Of a DNA stretch of 64,000 bases, positions 41,700 through 49,889 are shown piece by piece. Origin of the DNA: Nocardioides pocheonensis (GTDB taxonomy: Bacteria > Actinomycetota > Actinomycetes > Propionibacteriales > Nocardioidaceae); NCBI RefSeq assembly GCF_003725535.1, contig NZ_RJSF01000007.1, positions 233 through 64,232 on the forward strand, given 5' to 3'. The first letter of the stretch is position 1, and each line of letters begins with the position of its first letter. Position numbers and translations under genes: made by a program. The notes beneath the pieces were generated by a model. That model saw only the letters and a list, made by a program, of their open reading frames with translations. It was not told the origin of the DNA and searched no databases.

Positions 41700-41754
41700 T
41701 CCGGCACGTTCGGACGCACGCGCGGGCAGAAAGTGCGTCCGAACGTGCCGGACT
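41698..41754. terminator. Perfect 22-bp inverted repeat between convergent genes
   Basis: Arms 41698-41719 (AGTCCGGCACGTTCGGACGC plus AC) and 41733-41754 are exact reverse complements around a 13-base loop. It sits between the end of the pseudogene (+) and dnaE2 (-), six bases past the dnaE2 stop, so it can terminate both. The length and perfection of the arms exceed ordinary terminators seen here. Confidence 0.85.
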
Positions 41755-41760
41755 GTCCCC

Positions 41761-44700
41761 CTAGTGGAAGTTGCGGGCCTGGTGGCGACCCTGGAGGGCG
41801 CGCTCGGCGTCGGGGTTGACGCTGGCCAGGGAGCTGATCCGGTCGGCGAGGAGGTTGGTGACGCCGTCCTGGCGCTCGACGATGCCGCGGATCACGATCG
41901 CGTCGGAGTTGCGGGCGGCCTGGCGGTAGCGCCGCCAGACCCCCTGGGTGCAGATCACGTTGAGCATGCCGGTCTCGTCCTCGAGGTTGAGGAACGTGAC
42001 GCCGCCGGCCGTGCCGGGACGCTGGCGGTGGGTGACCAGCCCGGCGACGTGGACCCGACGATCGGGCTCGCCGGTGAAGAGGTCGCCGACCGAGCGGATG
42101 CCGGCGCCGGTCAGCATCGGCCGCAGGTGCGCGAACGGGTGGCCGTCCGGGGAGATCCGGGTCGCCCACAGGTCGGCCAGCGTGTGCCCCACCGGGTCGA
42201 GCCCGGGCAGCGGCGGCGCCTCGACGACCGCTCCGGCGCCCTCGAGCTGGTCGGCGCGCTCGGTGAAGCCGGCGTTCCACAGCGCCTCGCGGCGGCCGAG
42301 CCCCCACGGCTCGAAGGCCCCGGCCGTGGCGAGCGCCTCGAGGTGGCCGGAGTCCAGGCCGGCCCGGCGAGAGAGGTCGCGCATGTCGGCGAAGGGCCGC
42401 TCCTCCCGGGCCGCGACGATCCGCTTCGCGAGGTCGAGGCCGATGCCGCGGACGCTGTCCAGGCCGAGGCGTACGGCGAGCCGGCCGTCGCGGCGGTGGG
42501 TCGGTGTCGGGTCGGGTGCCGTCTCGTCGTACGGCGTCGGCTCGTGGTGCGGGGTGAGGCACTCGTCCATGCCCAGGGTGGTTGAGGTGCGAGCGTCAGC
42601 GAGCCTCGAAACCTCCGACTCTGGGGTGCTGATGGTTTCGAGGCTCGTCGCTGGCGCTCCTCGCACCTCAACCATCGAGAAGGGTTCCAACCCCGCCTGC
42701 GCACCCGACCGCGTGATGTCCAGCCGCAGCACCTCGACGCCGTGGCGGCGGGCGTCCTGCACCAGGGACTGCGGGGAGTAGAAGCCCATCGGCTGCGAGC
42801 GCAGCAGCCCGGCGAGGAACGCCGCGGGGTAGTGCAGCTTGAACCACGAGCTGGCGTAGACGAGCAGGGCGAAGGACAGCGCGTGGCTCTCGGCGAAACC
42901 GAAGTTCGCGAAGGACAGGATCTGCTGGTAGATCTGGTCGGCCTCCGACCCGACCAGGCCGCGGCGCTCCATGCCGGCGTACAGGGTCTGCTTGATCGAC
43001 TCGATCCGCTCGACCCCGCGCTTGGACCCCATCGCCCGGCGCAGCAGGTCGGCGTCGTCGCGGGAGCAGTCGCCGATCGCGACCGCCATCTCCATCAGCT
43101 GCTCCTGGAAGAGGGGTACGCCGAGGGTGCGGCCGAGCACCGGCTCGAGGTCGGGGTGGACGTAGCTGACCGGGTCGCGCCCGGTCGCGCGCCGGATGTA
43201 GGGGTGGACGGCGCCGCCCTGGATCGGACCGGGACGGATCAGTGCGATCTCGATCGCCAGGTCGTAGAACCGGCGCGGCCGCAGCCGCGGCAGCGTGCCG
43301 ATCTGCGCGCGGCTCTCCACCTGGAAGACCCCGATCGAGTCGGCCCGGCAGAGCATGTCGTAGACCCCGGGCTCCTCCTTGGGCAGCGACTGGAGGGTCC
43401 AGCGCTCCCCCAGGTGCTCGGCCGCCAGCTCCATCATGTGGTTGAGCGCGCCGAGCATGCCCAGGCCGAGCAGGTCGAACTTCACCAGGCCCATCCACTC
43501 GCAGGCGTCCTTGTCCCACTGCAGGATCGTGCGCTTGTCCATGCGCGCCCGCTCGATCGGGCAGACCTCGCCGATCGGCCTCTCGGTGAGGATCATGCCG
43601 CCGGAGTGGATGCCGAGGTGCCGGGGAGCGCGCATCAGCTGGTTGGCCAGCTCGACCACCGGCTGCGGGATCGCGTGCGTGCCCTCGGCGGCCTCCACCA
43701 CCACCGCGCTCCAGCTGTCGATCTGCTTGGACCACGCGTCCTGCTGGCCGGCCGAGTGGCCGAGCGCCTTGGCCGCGTCGCGGACCGCCATCTTCGGCCG
43801 GTAGCTGATCACGTTGGCGACCTGGGCGGCGTTGTGCCGTCCGTAGCGCTCGTAGACCCACTGGATCACCTCCTCGCGCCGGTCGGAGTCGAAGTCCACG
43901 TCGATGTCGGGCTCCTCGTCGCGGTGCGCGGAGATGAACCGCTCGAAGGGCAGGTGGTAGGCGACCGCGTCGATCGCGGTGATCCCGAGCGCGTAGCAGA
44001 CCGCCGAGCTGGCCGCGGATCCCCTGCCCTGGCAGAGGATCCCCTGGCTGCGGGCGAACGCGACGATGTCGTGGACGATCGCGAAGTAGCCGGCGAAGTC
44101 CTTCTCCTCGATGATCCGCAGCTCGTGGTCGACCCGCTCCCGCGCCTCGCGCTCGTGCGGGCGGCCCCGGTAGTAGGTCTCGAAGCCCTCGTCGACGAGC
44201 ACCCGCAGCCAGCTCATCGGCGTGTGCCCCTCGGGGATGCCGAGCTTGGGCAGCCGCGGGGTCGCCTTCTGCAGGTCGAAGGCGAGCTGGTCGGCCAGCT
44301 CGACCGTGCGCGCGACCGCCCCGGGGTAGCGAGTGAACCGCTCGGCCATCTCGGCCCCCGACCGCAGGCTGGCCGCTCCCCAGGCAGGCAGCCAGCCGTC
44401 CATCTCGGCGAGGCTGCGACGGGCGCGTACGGCGGCCATGGCGGCCGCGAGCCGGTGGTCGCGCGGGGTCGCGTAGTGCACGTTGTTGGTCGCCACGACG
44501 GGCAGTCCGTGCACCCGCGCCAGCCCGGCGAGCGCGTCGTTGACCTCGTGGTCGAGCGCGTGGCCGTGGTCGACCAGCTCGACGACGACCCGGTCGTGGC
44601 CGAAGAGCGCCGTGAGCCGGTCGAGCTCGGCGGCCGCCGCCTCGCGACCCTCGCCCTCGAGGGCCGACCGGACCCAGCCCTTGCGGCACCCGGTGAGCAC

Positions 44701-45267
44701 CATCCAGTGCCCCCGTCCCTGACACGCGAGCTCCTCGACGTCGTAGACCGGCCGACCCTTCTCGTCGCCGCGCAGCTGGGCGTCGGTGATCGCGGCCGCC
44801 AGCCGGTGGTAGCCCTCGACCCCGTCGGCGAGCACGAGCAGGTGGTGCCCCTCCGGGTCGGGTACGCCGTTCTGCGGACCGCTCAGCCCCAGGGAGAGCT
44901 CGGCGCCGTAGACCGTCTTGAGCGTCGACCCGGTGAGGTTGTACTTCTGCGCGATCTCCGCGAACAGCGGCGCCCCGGCGAAGCCGTCGTGATCGGTCAG
45001 CGCCAGGCCGTGCAGCCCCAGCCGGACCGCCTCCTCCACCAGCCGGTCGGGCCCGCTGGCACCGTCGAGGAAGCTGAAGTTGCTGTGGGAGTGCAGCTCG
45101 GCGTACGGCACGACCGGCCCGTCGGGAGGTCGCACCTCCTCCTTCGGGACGTAGCGCCGCCGCTTGCGCGTGACCGGCCCCTCGTCGGGCGGCACGGCAA
45201 CCTTCGGCCGCGCCGAGAGCCGTCGCTCCAGCTCGCCCCAGGGGATCGGCGGGTTGCTCCAGCCCAT
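41761..45267 (-). CDS. dnaE2: Error-prone DNA polymerase DnaE2 (ImuC)
   Basis: 1168 aa, a normal length for DnaE2. PHP domain begins VPYAELHSHSNFSFLDGASG; the polymerase catalytic Asp residues lie in EEPDIDVDFDSDRREEVIQW; palm and OB-fold follow, ending with a C-terminal nucleic-acid-binding region. An in-frame segment at residues ~865-898 (after GLEPFS) corresponds to a pair of dispersed palindromes (42577-42676) and is not part of the conserved enzyme. Works with ImuA' and ImuB in translesion synthesis. The ATG at 45267 starts MGWSNPPIPWGELERRLS. Upstream 45268-45459 holds a hairpin (45340-45381) but no LexA box. Confidence 0.94.
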   Translation of the reverse strand: MGWSNPPIPWGELERRLSARPKVAVPPDEGPVTRKRRRYVPKEEVRPPDGPVVPYAELHSHSNFSFLDGASGPDRLVEEAVRLGLHGLALTDHDGFAGAPLFAEIAQKYNLTGSTLKTVYGAELSLGLSGPQNGVPDPEGHHLLVLADGVEGYHRLAAAITDAQLRGDEKGRPVYDVEELACQGRGHWMVLTGCRKGWVRSALEGEGREAAAAELDRLTALFGHDRVVVELVDHGHALDHEVNDALAGLARVHGLPVVATNNVHYATPRDHRLAAAMAAVRARRSLAEMDGWLPAWGAASLRSGAEMAERFTRYPGAVARTVELADQLAFDLQKATPRLPKLGIPEGHTPMSWLRVLVDEGFETYYRGRPHEREARERVDHELRIIEEKDFAGYFAIVHDIVAFARSQGILCQGRGSAASSAVCYALGITAIDAVAYHLPFERFISAHRDEEPDIDVDFDSDRREEVIQWVYERYGRHNAAQVANVISYRPKMAVRDAAKALGHSAGQQDAWSKQIDSWSAVVVEAAEGTHAIPQPVVELANQLMRAPRHLGIHSGGMILTERPIGEVCPIERARMDKRTILQWDKDACEWMGLVKFDLLGLGMLGALNHMMELAAEHLGERWTLQSLPKEEPGVYDMLCRADSIGVFQVESRAQIGTLPRLRPRRFYDLAIEIALIRPGPIQGGAVHPYIRRATGRDPVSYVHPDLEPVLGRTLGVPLFQEQLMEMAVAIGDCSRDDADLLRRAMGSKRGVERIESIKQTLYAGMERRGLVGSEADQIYQQILSFANFGFAESHALSFALLVYASSWFKLHYPAAFLAGLLRSQPMGFYSPQSLVQDARRHGVEVLRLDITRSGAQAGLEPFSMVEVRGAPATSLETISTPESEVSRLADARTSTTLGMDECLTPHHEPTPYDETAPDPTPTHRRDGRLAVRLGLDSVRGIGLDLAKRIVAAREERPFADMRDLSRRAGLDSGHLEALATAGAFEPWGLGRREALWNAGFTERADQLEGAGAVVEAPPLPGLDPVGHTLADLWATRISPDGHPFAHLRPMLTGAGIRSVGDLFTGEPDRRVHVAGLVTHRQRPGTAGGVTFLNLEDETGMLNVICTQGVWRRYRQAARNSDAIVIRGIVERQDGVTNLLADRISSLASVNPDAERALQGRHQARNFH
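42577..42676. repeat. Paired palindromic repeat inside dnaE2
   Basis: Copy 3 (42577-42613) GGTGGTTGAGGTGCGAGCGT to CCTCGAAACC, and inverted copy 4 (42631-42676) GATGGTTTCGAGGCTCGTCG to CTCAACCATC, face each other across 17 bases. The same family and layout as 33028-33136. The pair keeps the dnaE2 frame open, giving a ~34-residue insert that contains ETISTPESEVSRLADART. Confidence 0.9.
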
Positions 45268-45459
45268 CAGCGGTCTCCCGGGAGCGGTCGGGCTGCGGGC
45301 ATCCCGCCTGACCCCCCGCCGCCGCCAACCACCCGTTTGGCGCGTCCTGCCGTCGTCGCAGGCTCCTCCGGGAGGACGCGCCGCACGGAGGCCAGACCCA
45401 TCCACGGCGGCGGCGGGGGGTCCTGCGTGCTGCCCACAACCCGACCGCACGCCTCTCGC

Positions 45460-47049
45460 CTAGTCATACGCCGCCTCCGTCACCCACCGGTCCCCCTCGC
45501 ACCGCATCAGCCACGCCCGCCCGTCGGCCCCGACCACCTGGAAGCGGGCGACCAGCCCACGACCCTCGGTGGTCGAGCCTGCCGAAACCTCCCACCACTG
45601 TTCGTCGACCGGCCACGGCCCGGCCCAGGCATCGACCGGCTGCCAGCCCGGCCGGCCCCCGGACACGGTGAACCGCGCGGGCTCGCAGGTCACCGCGCCG
45701 CGCTCGGTGACGGCGACCGGCTGCCCGGCGGAGCCGACGACGGCGGCCGGACGGGGCTCGGCGAAGACCCGCGTCGGTGCCGGGGCCGGCACCTGACCGG
45801 GCCAGGGCAGACCGGGTGGTCGCAGCCCGGCGGGACGCTCGCCCCACGGCACCAGCGCCTGCCGGTCGGCCGGAGTGCGGCCGCCCTGGCGCACCGGCAC
45901 CACCACGGCGTCGTAGCCGAGCATCGCCTGCACCCGGGCGACCCCGCGGTCGACCCGGTCGTCGTTGTCGCCGCCCCAGAGCCCGTCGGCGTGGGCGGCG
46001 GCCGGCTCGACGGTCTCCGGGACGAACCGCACCAGCCCGACCGGAGCGCCCACGGTGACACCCTCGGGCGTGGCCTGGAGCTGCCAGTGCACCCGGTCGA
46101 CGAGGTCGGCAACCGAGAACCACCGCGAGTGCACCCACGTGCGCGAGGAGAGCAGCGACCGGCGGGCGTCGTCGCCCTCGGCCTCGACCCGCACCGCCGT
46201 GCAGACCAGCCCCCGGTCGCCGAGGGCCGCGACGAAGTCCTCCGCCGTCCGCCGCACGCTGAAGCAGACCGCCTCGACCGAGGCGAGCGCTGGCTCGAAG
46301 GGGACCTCGCGGACCAGGTCGGGCGGGGGCGTGCGGGTGGCGGGCTCGACCGGGTCGACGCCGCGGACGAGACGGTGCACCTTGGCGCCGTACGCACCGA
46401 AGCGGGTGAGCACGTCGCGCGCCGGAAGGGCAGCCAGGTCGCCGAGGTGGCGCAGGCCGAGCCGCTGGAGCAGTCCGACCAGGTCGGCGTCGTCGAGCAC
46501 CTCGATCGGCAGCTCACGGAGGAACGCCGCGGAGCCGCCCTCGTCGACGACCCGCCAGCCCTGGACGTCGGCGAGCCGGGCCGCCTGCTCGGCGGAGAAG
46601 AGGTCGTCGGCGATGCCGATGCGGCAGTCCCAGACTCCGGTCTCGACGAGGCGCTCGGCGATGATCGCGGCGGCGTGCTCCTCGCCGCCGTAGAAGCGGC
46701 CGGGCGCCCTGATCGCGAGCAGCCCGGGGCGCAGCGGCGCGACCCCGGGCCGCAGCGCCTCGACGGCGGCGAGCACCGGCTCGAAGGCACGTGCGTCGCG
46801 GTCGGGGTTGTCGGGCAGCAGCACCAGCTCGGGGCAGCGCGCCTGTGCGTCGCGGCGGCGCATGCCGCGGCGTACACCCTCGGCACGGGCGGCGTGGTTG
46901 CAGGCGACCACGGCACTACGGGTCAGCACGGCCGCCGGCACCTGCACGGCAGGGAGGGCGGCGAGGGCGGGCAGCCGGCCCGGATCGGCCTCCGCCAGCG
47001 CGGCGACCACGGGCCAGTCGGGACACCAGACAACGAGCACGCGACTCAT
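45460..47049 (-). CDS. imuB: ImuB, inactive Y-family polymerase-like mutasome hub
   Basis: 529 aa. Starts MSRVLVVWCPDWPVVAALAE, the DinB/ImuB N-terminus; the Y-family little-finger and helix-hairpin regions follow (RLGLRHLGDLAALPARDVLT, RGVDPVEPATR). Like other ImuB, the catalytic acidic set of true polymerases is not conserved; the protein bridges DnaE2 and the beta clamp. Residues ~488-495 (VSAGSTTE) are coded by a 22-bp dispersed repeat. ATG at 47049 overlaps the imuA' stop (ATGA). Confidence 0.9.
   Translation of the reverse strand: MSRVLVVWCPDWPVVAALAEADPGRLPALAALPAVQVPAAVLTRSAVVACNHAARAEGVRRGMRRRDAQARCPELVLLPDNPDRDARAFEPVLAAVEALRPGVAPLRPGLLAIRAPGRFYGGEEHAAAIIAERLVETGVWDCRIGIADDLFSAEQAARLADVQGWRVVDEGGSAAFLRELPIEVLDDADLVGLLQRLGLRHLGDLAALPARDVLTRFGAYGAKVHRLVRGVDPVEPATRTPPPDLVREVPFEPALASVEAVCFSVRRTAEDFVAALGDRGLVCTAVRVEAEGDDARRSLLSSRTWVHSRWFSVADLVDRVHWQLQATPEGVTVGAPVGLVRFVPETVEPAAAHADGLWGGDNDDRVDRGVARVQAMLGYDAVVVPVRQGGRTPADRQALVPWGERPAGLRPPGLPWPGQVPAPAPTRVFAEPRPAAVVGSAGQPVAVTERGAVTCEPARFTVSGGRPGWQPVDAWAGPWPVDEQWWEVSAGSTTEGRGLVARFQVVGADGRAWLMRCEGDRWVTEAAYD
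45568..45589. repeat. 22-bp dispersed repeat inside imuB
   Basis: GGTGGTCGAGCCTGCCGAAA plus CC, the exact reverse complement of the form GGTTTCGGCAGGCTCGACCA plus CC seen at 18.9 and 35.5 kb (one variable base). Translated within the ImuB C-terminal region. Confidence 0.85.
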
Positions 47050-47738
47050 GCCAGCGCCTCGCCGAGGACGGGCGGTGCGGTCTCCTCGGCCCGGACGATC
47101 GGCTCTCCCTGGCCGGGCAGCCAGAGCTCGGCGTGACGGGGCGGCGCCGCCCCACGACGTACGTCGACCAGGACCCGACGGCTGCGCAGCCGGCCGTGGC
47201 CGTGGTCGGCGCCCGTCCAGCTCGACCCCCGCAACGACAGCGTGGCCTCCGCCCCGGGCCACGGCCCCCAGCTGACCAGCGCCGCCGAGCGCTTGCGCAG
47301 CCGGGCCGCGACCCGGCTCGCCGACCGGGCGCTCACCACCTCGGGCGGACGCAGCACGACCAGCGTCACCACGTCGACGAGCGCCGAGGTCACCTCGAGC
47401 CAGAGCTCACCGGGGTCGGGCACGAGCACGGTGCGGGCGAGGTCGACGCCCATCTCGGCGGCCGCCTCGGCACCGAAGTCGTCGGCCCCGACCACGGCCG
47501 CCCAGGCCCCGGACTGTGACGGCCCGGCGAGGAGCGCCAGCGCCAGGCTCGCGCTGTCGACCTGGTAGCAGCCCCCGGTGCGCAGCTGGACGAGGTCGGC
47601 CAGCGCAGGGTGGGTCGCGATCGGGAGGCGAGCCACGCCGTCCTGCATCCCGTGGATCCGGTCACGCAGCCGCGCGACGGTGGCCGAGGCGCTCTCACCG
47701 AGCGGCTGCTCACCTGCCAGCGCGAGTCCGGAACCCAT
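47046..47738 (-). CDS. imuA': ImuA'-type SOS mutasome protein
   Basis: 230 aa, RecA-like fold of the actinobacterial ImuA' group: ATHPALADLVQLRTGGCYQV near the N-terminus and GAWAAVVGADDFGAEAAAEM in the centre; Walker A is degenerate. Required for DnaE2-dependent mutagenesis in mycobacteria. The ATG at 47738 is used because a GTG at 47756 lies inside the LexA box. Transcribed together with imuB; the first gene of the SOS operon. Confidence 0.85.
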   Translation of the reverse strand: MGSGLALAGEQPLGESASATVARLRDRIHGMQDGVARLPIATHPALADLVQLRTGGCYQVDSASLALALLAGPSQSGAWAAVVGADDFGAEAAAEMGVDLARTVLVPDPGELWLEVTSALVDVVTLVVLRPPEVVSARSASRVAARLRKRSAALVSWGPWPGAEATLSLRGSSWTGADHGHGRLRSRRVLVDVRRGAAPPRHAELWLPGQGEPIVRAEETAPPVLGEALA

Positions 47739-47748
47739 CTGTCCATGA

Positions 47749-47764
47749 TCGAACACATGTTCGA
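47749..47764. promoter_or_regulatory. LexA (SOS) box
   Basis: TCGAACACATGTTCGA is a perfect 16-bp palindrome matching the actinobacterial LexA consensus TCGAAC-N4-GTTCGA, extended to 20 bp (47747-47766). It lies 11 bases upstream of the imuA' ATG and 49 bases upstream of the divergent antiporter start. Confidence 0.93.
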
Positions 47765-47812
47765 TCGCGTCAATTGGTTCGGCCCGACACTCCTCGGGGT
47801 ACCTGCCCGCAT

Positions 47813-49027
47813 ATGACCGGTTACGTCCTGGCCTTCGGGCTGGCCCTGCTCCTGGCCGTCCTGACCTCGGGACTGGCCTCGCGCAGCCCGCTGTCCACGA
47901 CCACGGTCTTCCTCGCCGCCGGCCTGGTCGCCGGGCCCCTCGGCCTCGACATCATCCACGCCTCCCGCGGCACCGTCGCCGAGATCTCCGAGGTGGCGCT
48001 CTTCGCGATCCTCTTCGTCGACGGGCAGGACGCGCCGCTCTCGGTCCTCCGCCGGCACTGGCGGCTCACCAGCCGGGCGCTGTTCGTCGGGATGCCCCTG
48101 ACCATGGTGCTGATCGCGGCCGCGGCGCACTGGGTCGCCGGCCTGCCCTGGCTGGCCGCGCTGGCCCTCGGCGCCGTGCTCGCCCCGACCGACCCGGTCT
48201 TCGCGTCCTCGCTGGTCGGGCGCAACGACGTACCCCGCCCGGTCCGCCACCTGCTCAACATCGAGAGCGGCGTCAACGACGGGCTCGCCCTGCCCGCCGT
48301 GCTCCTGCTGATCGGCCTGGCCGGCGGCACGTCCGGGCAGTCCACCGAACCACTGCCCCTGCTCCTGGAGCTCCTCGGCGGTGTGGCGCTGGGCATCGCG
48401 CTGCCGCTCACGATCTCCCTCCTCCTGCGGCTGCGTCATGTCGGCGCCACGTCCCGACTGCGACCGCTCGGCCCCTTCGCCGTCGCCGTCGTCCTCTTCG
48501 GGCTCTGCCAGCTGACCCACGCCAACCCGTTCCTCGCCGCCTTCGTGGCCGGCTCCGTGATCTCGACCGTCCAGCACGAGGCGTCGGAGGCGTTCCGGCA
48601 CACCGGTGAGCTCGCCAGCGAGATGGTCAAGGGCGCCGCCCTGCTCGCCTTCGCCACCCTCCTGAAGCCGGGGCTGTTCGTCGCCGCGGGGTGGGCCGGA
48701 CTCCTGTTCGCGATCCTCGTGATCGTCGTGACGAGGCCGGTGCCGGTGATGGCCGTGCTCGTGCGCACCTCGATGTCCGCGCGTCAGCGGCTGTCCGTCG
48801 CGTGGTTCGGGCCGAAGGGCTTCGCCAGCGTCGTGTACGCCGCGATGGTCGCGTTCAGCGACATGGACGCGGCCGAGGAGGTGCTCGCCCTGGCGGCCAT
48901 CACCGTCCTGGTCTCGGCGGCGGCGCACAGCAGCACCGACCTCTTCGTCGCCCAGCGGCTCAGCGCCGAGCAGCAGCGGCTCGACCCGGAGTCCCCTGCC
49001 CTCGACGTCGAGAGCGTCGAGGGCTGA
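47813..49027 (+). CDS. CPA1-type cation/proton antiporter
   Basis: 404 aa, 12-13 hydrophobic helices. Family motifs VLAPTDPVFASSLVGRNDVP (TDP of CPA1/NhaP) and IESGVNDGLALPAVLLL (the ND pair) are present, and GPKGFASVVYAAMVAF near the end. Exchanges Na+ or K+ for H+; ion choice is not readable. No C-terminal TrkA domain. ATG at 47813. It shares the upstream region with the SOS operon, but the LexA box position would be unusual for controlling it. Confidence 0.88.
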   Translation: MTGYVLAFGLALLLAVLTSGLASRSPLSTTTVFLAAGLVAGPLGLDIIHASRGTVAEISEVALFAILFVDGQDAPLSVLRRHWRLTSRALFVGMPLTMVLIAAAAHWVAGLPWLAALALGAVLAPTDPVFASSLVGRNDVPRPVRHLLNIESGVNDGLALPAVLLLIGLAGGTSGQSTEPLPLLLELLGGVALGIALPLTISLLLRLRHVGATSRLRPLGPFAVAVVLFGLCQLTHANPFLAAFVAGSVISTVQHEASEAFRHTGELASEMVKGAALLAFATLLKPGLFVAAGWAGLLFAILVIVVTRPVPVMAVLVRTSMSARQRLSVAWFGPKGFASVVYAAMVAFSDMDAAEEVLALAAITVLVSAAAHSSTDLFVAQRLSAEQQRLDPESPALDVESVEG

Positions 49028-49043
49028 GCTCGTGGCCACCGGC

Positions 49044-49814
49044 ATGCGGCATGATGACGGCGTGAGCTCCGCGACCGACGGCGGGCCGGTGGGCACCGTC
49101 CGGCTGCGCCCCCTCACCGCCCGCTCCGCGATCCTCAGCATGCTGCTCGGCGCGCACCCGCCGTCCGCCACGGTCGGCGAGCTGGTCGCGTTCGGCCGTC
49201 ACGTCGACCTCAACGACTCCGCCGTACGCGCCGCGCTGACCCGCATGGTCGCGGCCGGCGACCTGTACCGCGAGCAGGGCGTCTACACGTTGTCGGACCG
49301 CCTCGTCGAGCGCCAGCGCCGCCAGGACGAGGCGATGAAGGTGTCCACCCGCGACTGGAACGGCGTGTGGCGGGTCGCCGCAGTCACCTCCTCCGGCAAG
49401 GACCCGGCCAGCCGCCTGCACCTGCGCCGGACGATGGTCGGCGCCCACTTCGCCGAGCTGCGCGAGGGACTCTGGATGCGGCCCGACAACCTGGACTGGG
49501 AGCCGGCCCCGGAGATCGCCGACGACCTCGAGCTGATGCGCGCCCGCCCCGACCACCGCGCGGACGTCCTCGCCCACGAGCTCTTCGCCCCGCACCGATG
49601 GGCCGCCACCGGCCGCGACCTCCTGGTGCACGCCGAGCGCGCGACCACCCCCCACGACCGCCTCACGGCGGTGGCGACCATCGTCCGCCACCTGACCCAC
49701 GACCCGCTGCTCCCCCAGGAGCTGCTCCCCGCCGACTGGCCCGGCGGCGCCCTGCGCCGCACCTACGACGCCTTCCGCCAGGAGCTGGAGGAACGGCGGC
49801 GCAGCGGGTTCTAG
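49044..49814 (+). CDS. PaaX-family transcriptional regulator
   Basis: 256 aa. The PaaX N-terminal winged helix is seen in RLRPLTARSAILSMLLGAHP and DLNDSAVRAALTRMVAAGDL, then the C-terminal PaaX domain (WNGVWRVAAVTS, ELREGLWMRPDNLDWEPA). PaaX represses phenylacetate catabolism genes using phenylacetyl-CoA as effector. Three starts are possible (GTG 49032, ATG 49044, GTG 49062). No paa genes are present; downstream are a core-MetE enzyme and a benzaldehyde-dehydrogenase-like ALDH. Confidence 0.85.
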   Translation: MRHDDGVSSATDGGPVGTVRLRPLTARSAILSMLLGAHPPSATVGELVAFGRHVDLNDSAVRAALTRMVAAGDLYREQGVYTLSDRLVERQRRQDEAMKVSTRDWNGVWRVAAVTSSGKDPASRLHLRRTMVGAHFAELREGLWMRPDNLDWEPAPEIADDLELMRARPDHRADVLAHELFAPHRWAATGRDLLVHAERATTPHDRLTAVATIVRHLTHDPLLPQELLPADWPGGALRRTYDAFRQELEERRRSGF

Positions 49815-49889
49815 GGGCGTCGGGTCCGACTTCTGCTGAGCGGAAACAGGGCCGCACGGGACGACATCCGCGCGAGTACGCTCCGACGC

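Noticed and set aside
42742-47136. A 1464-codon open frame on the plus strand opposite dnaE2 and imuB
   Set aside because: It is a shadow of the high third-position GC of two well-supported genes on the other strand. The peptide is Arg/Val/Gly-rich with no recognisable domain.
47754-47756. GTG at 47756 as the imuA' start
   Set aside because: It lies in the middle of the LexA box and has no ribosome site; the ATG at 47738 matches the family start better.
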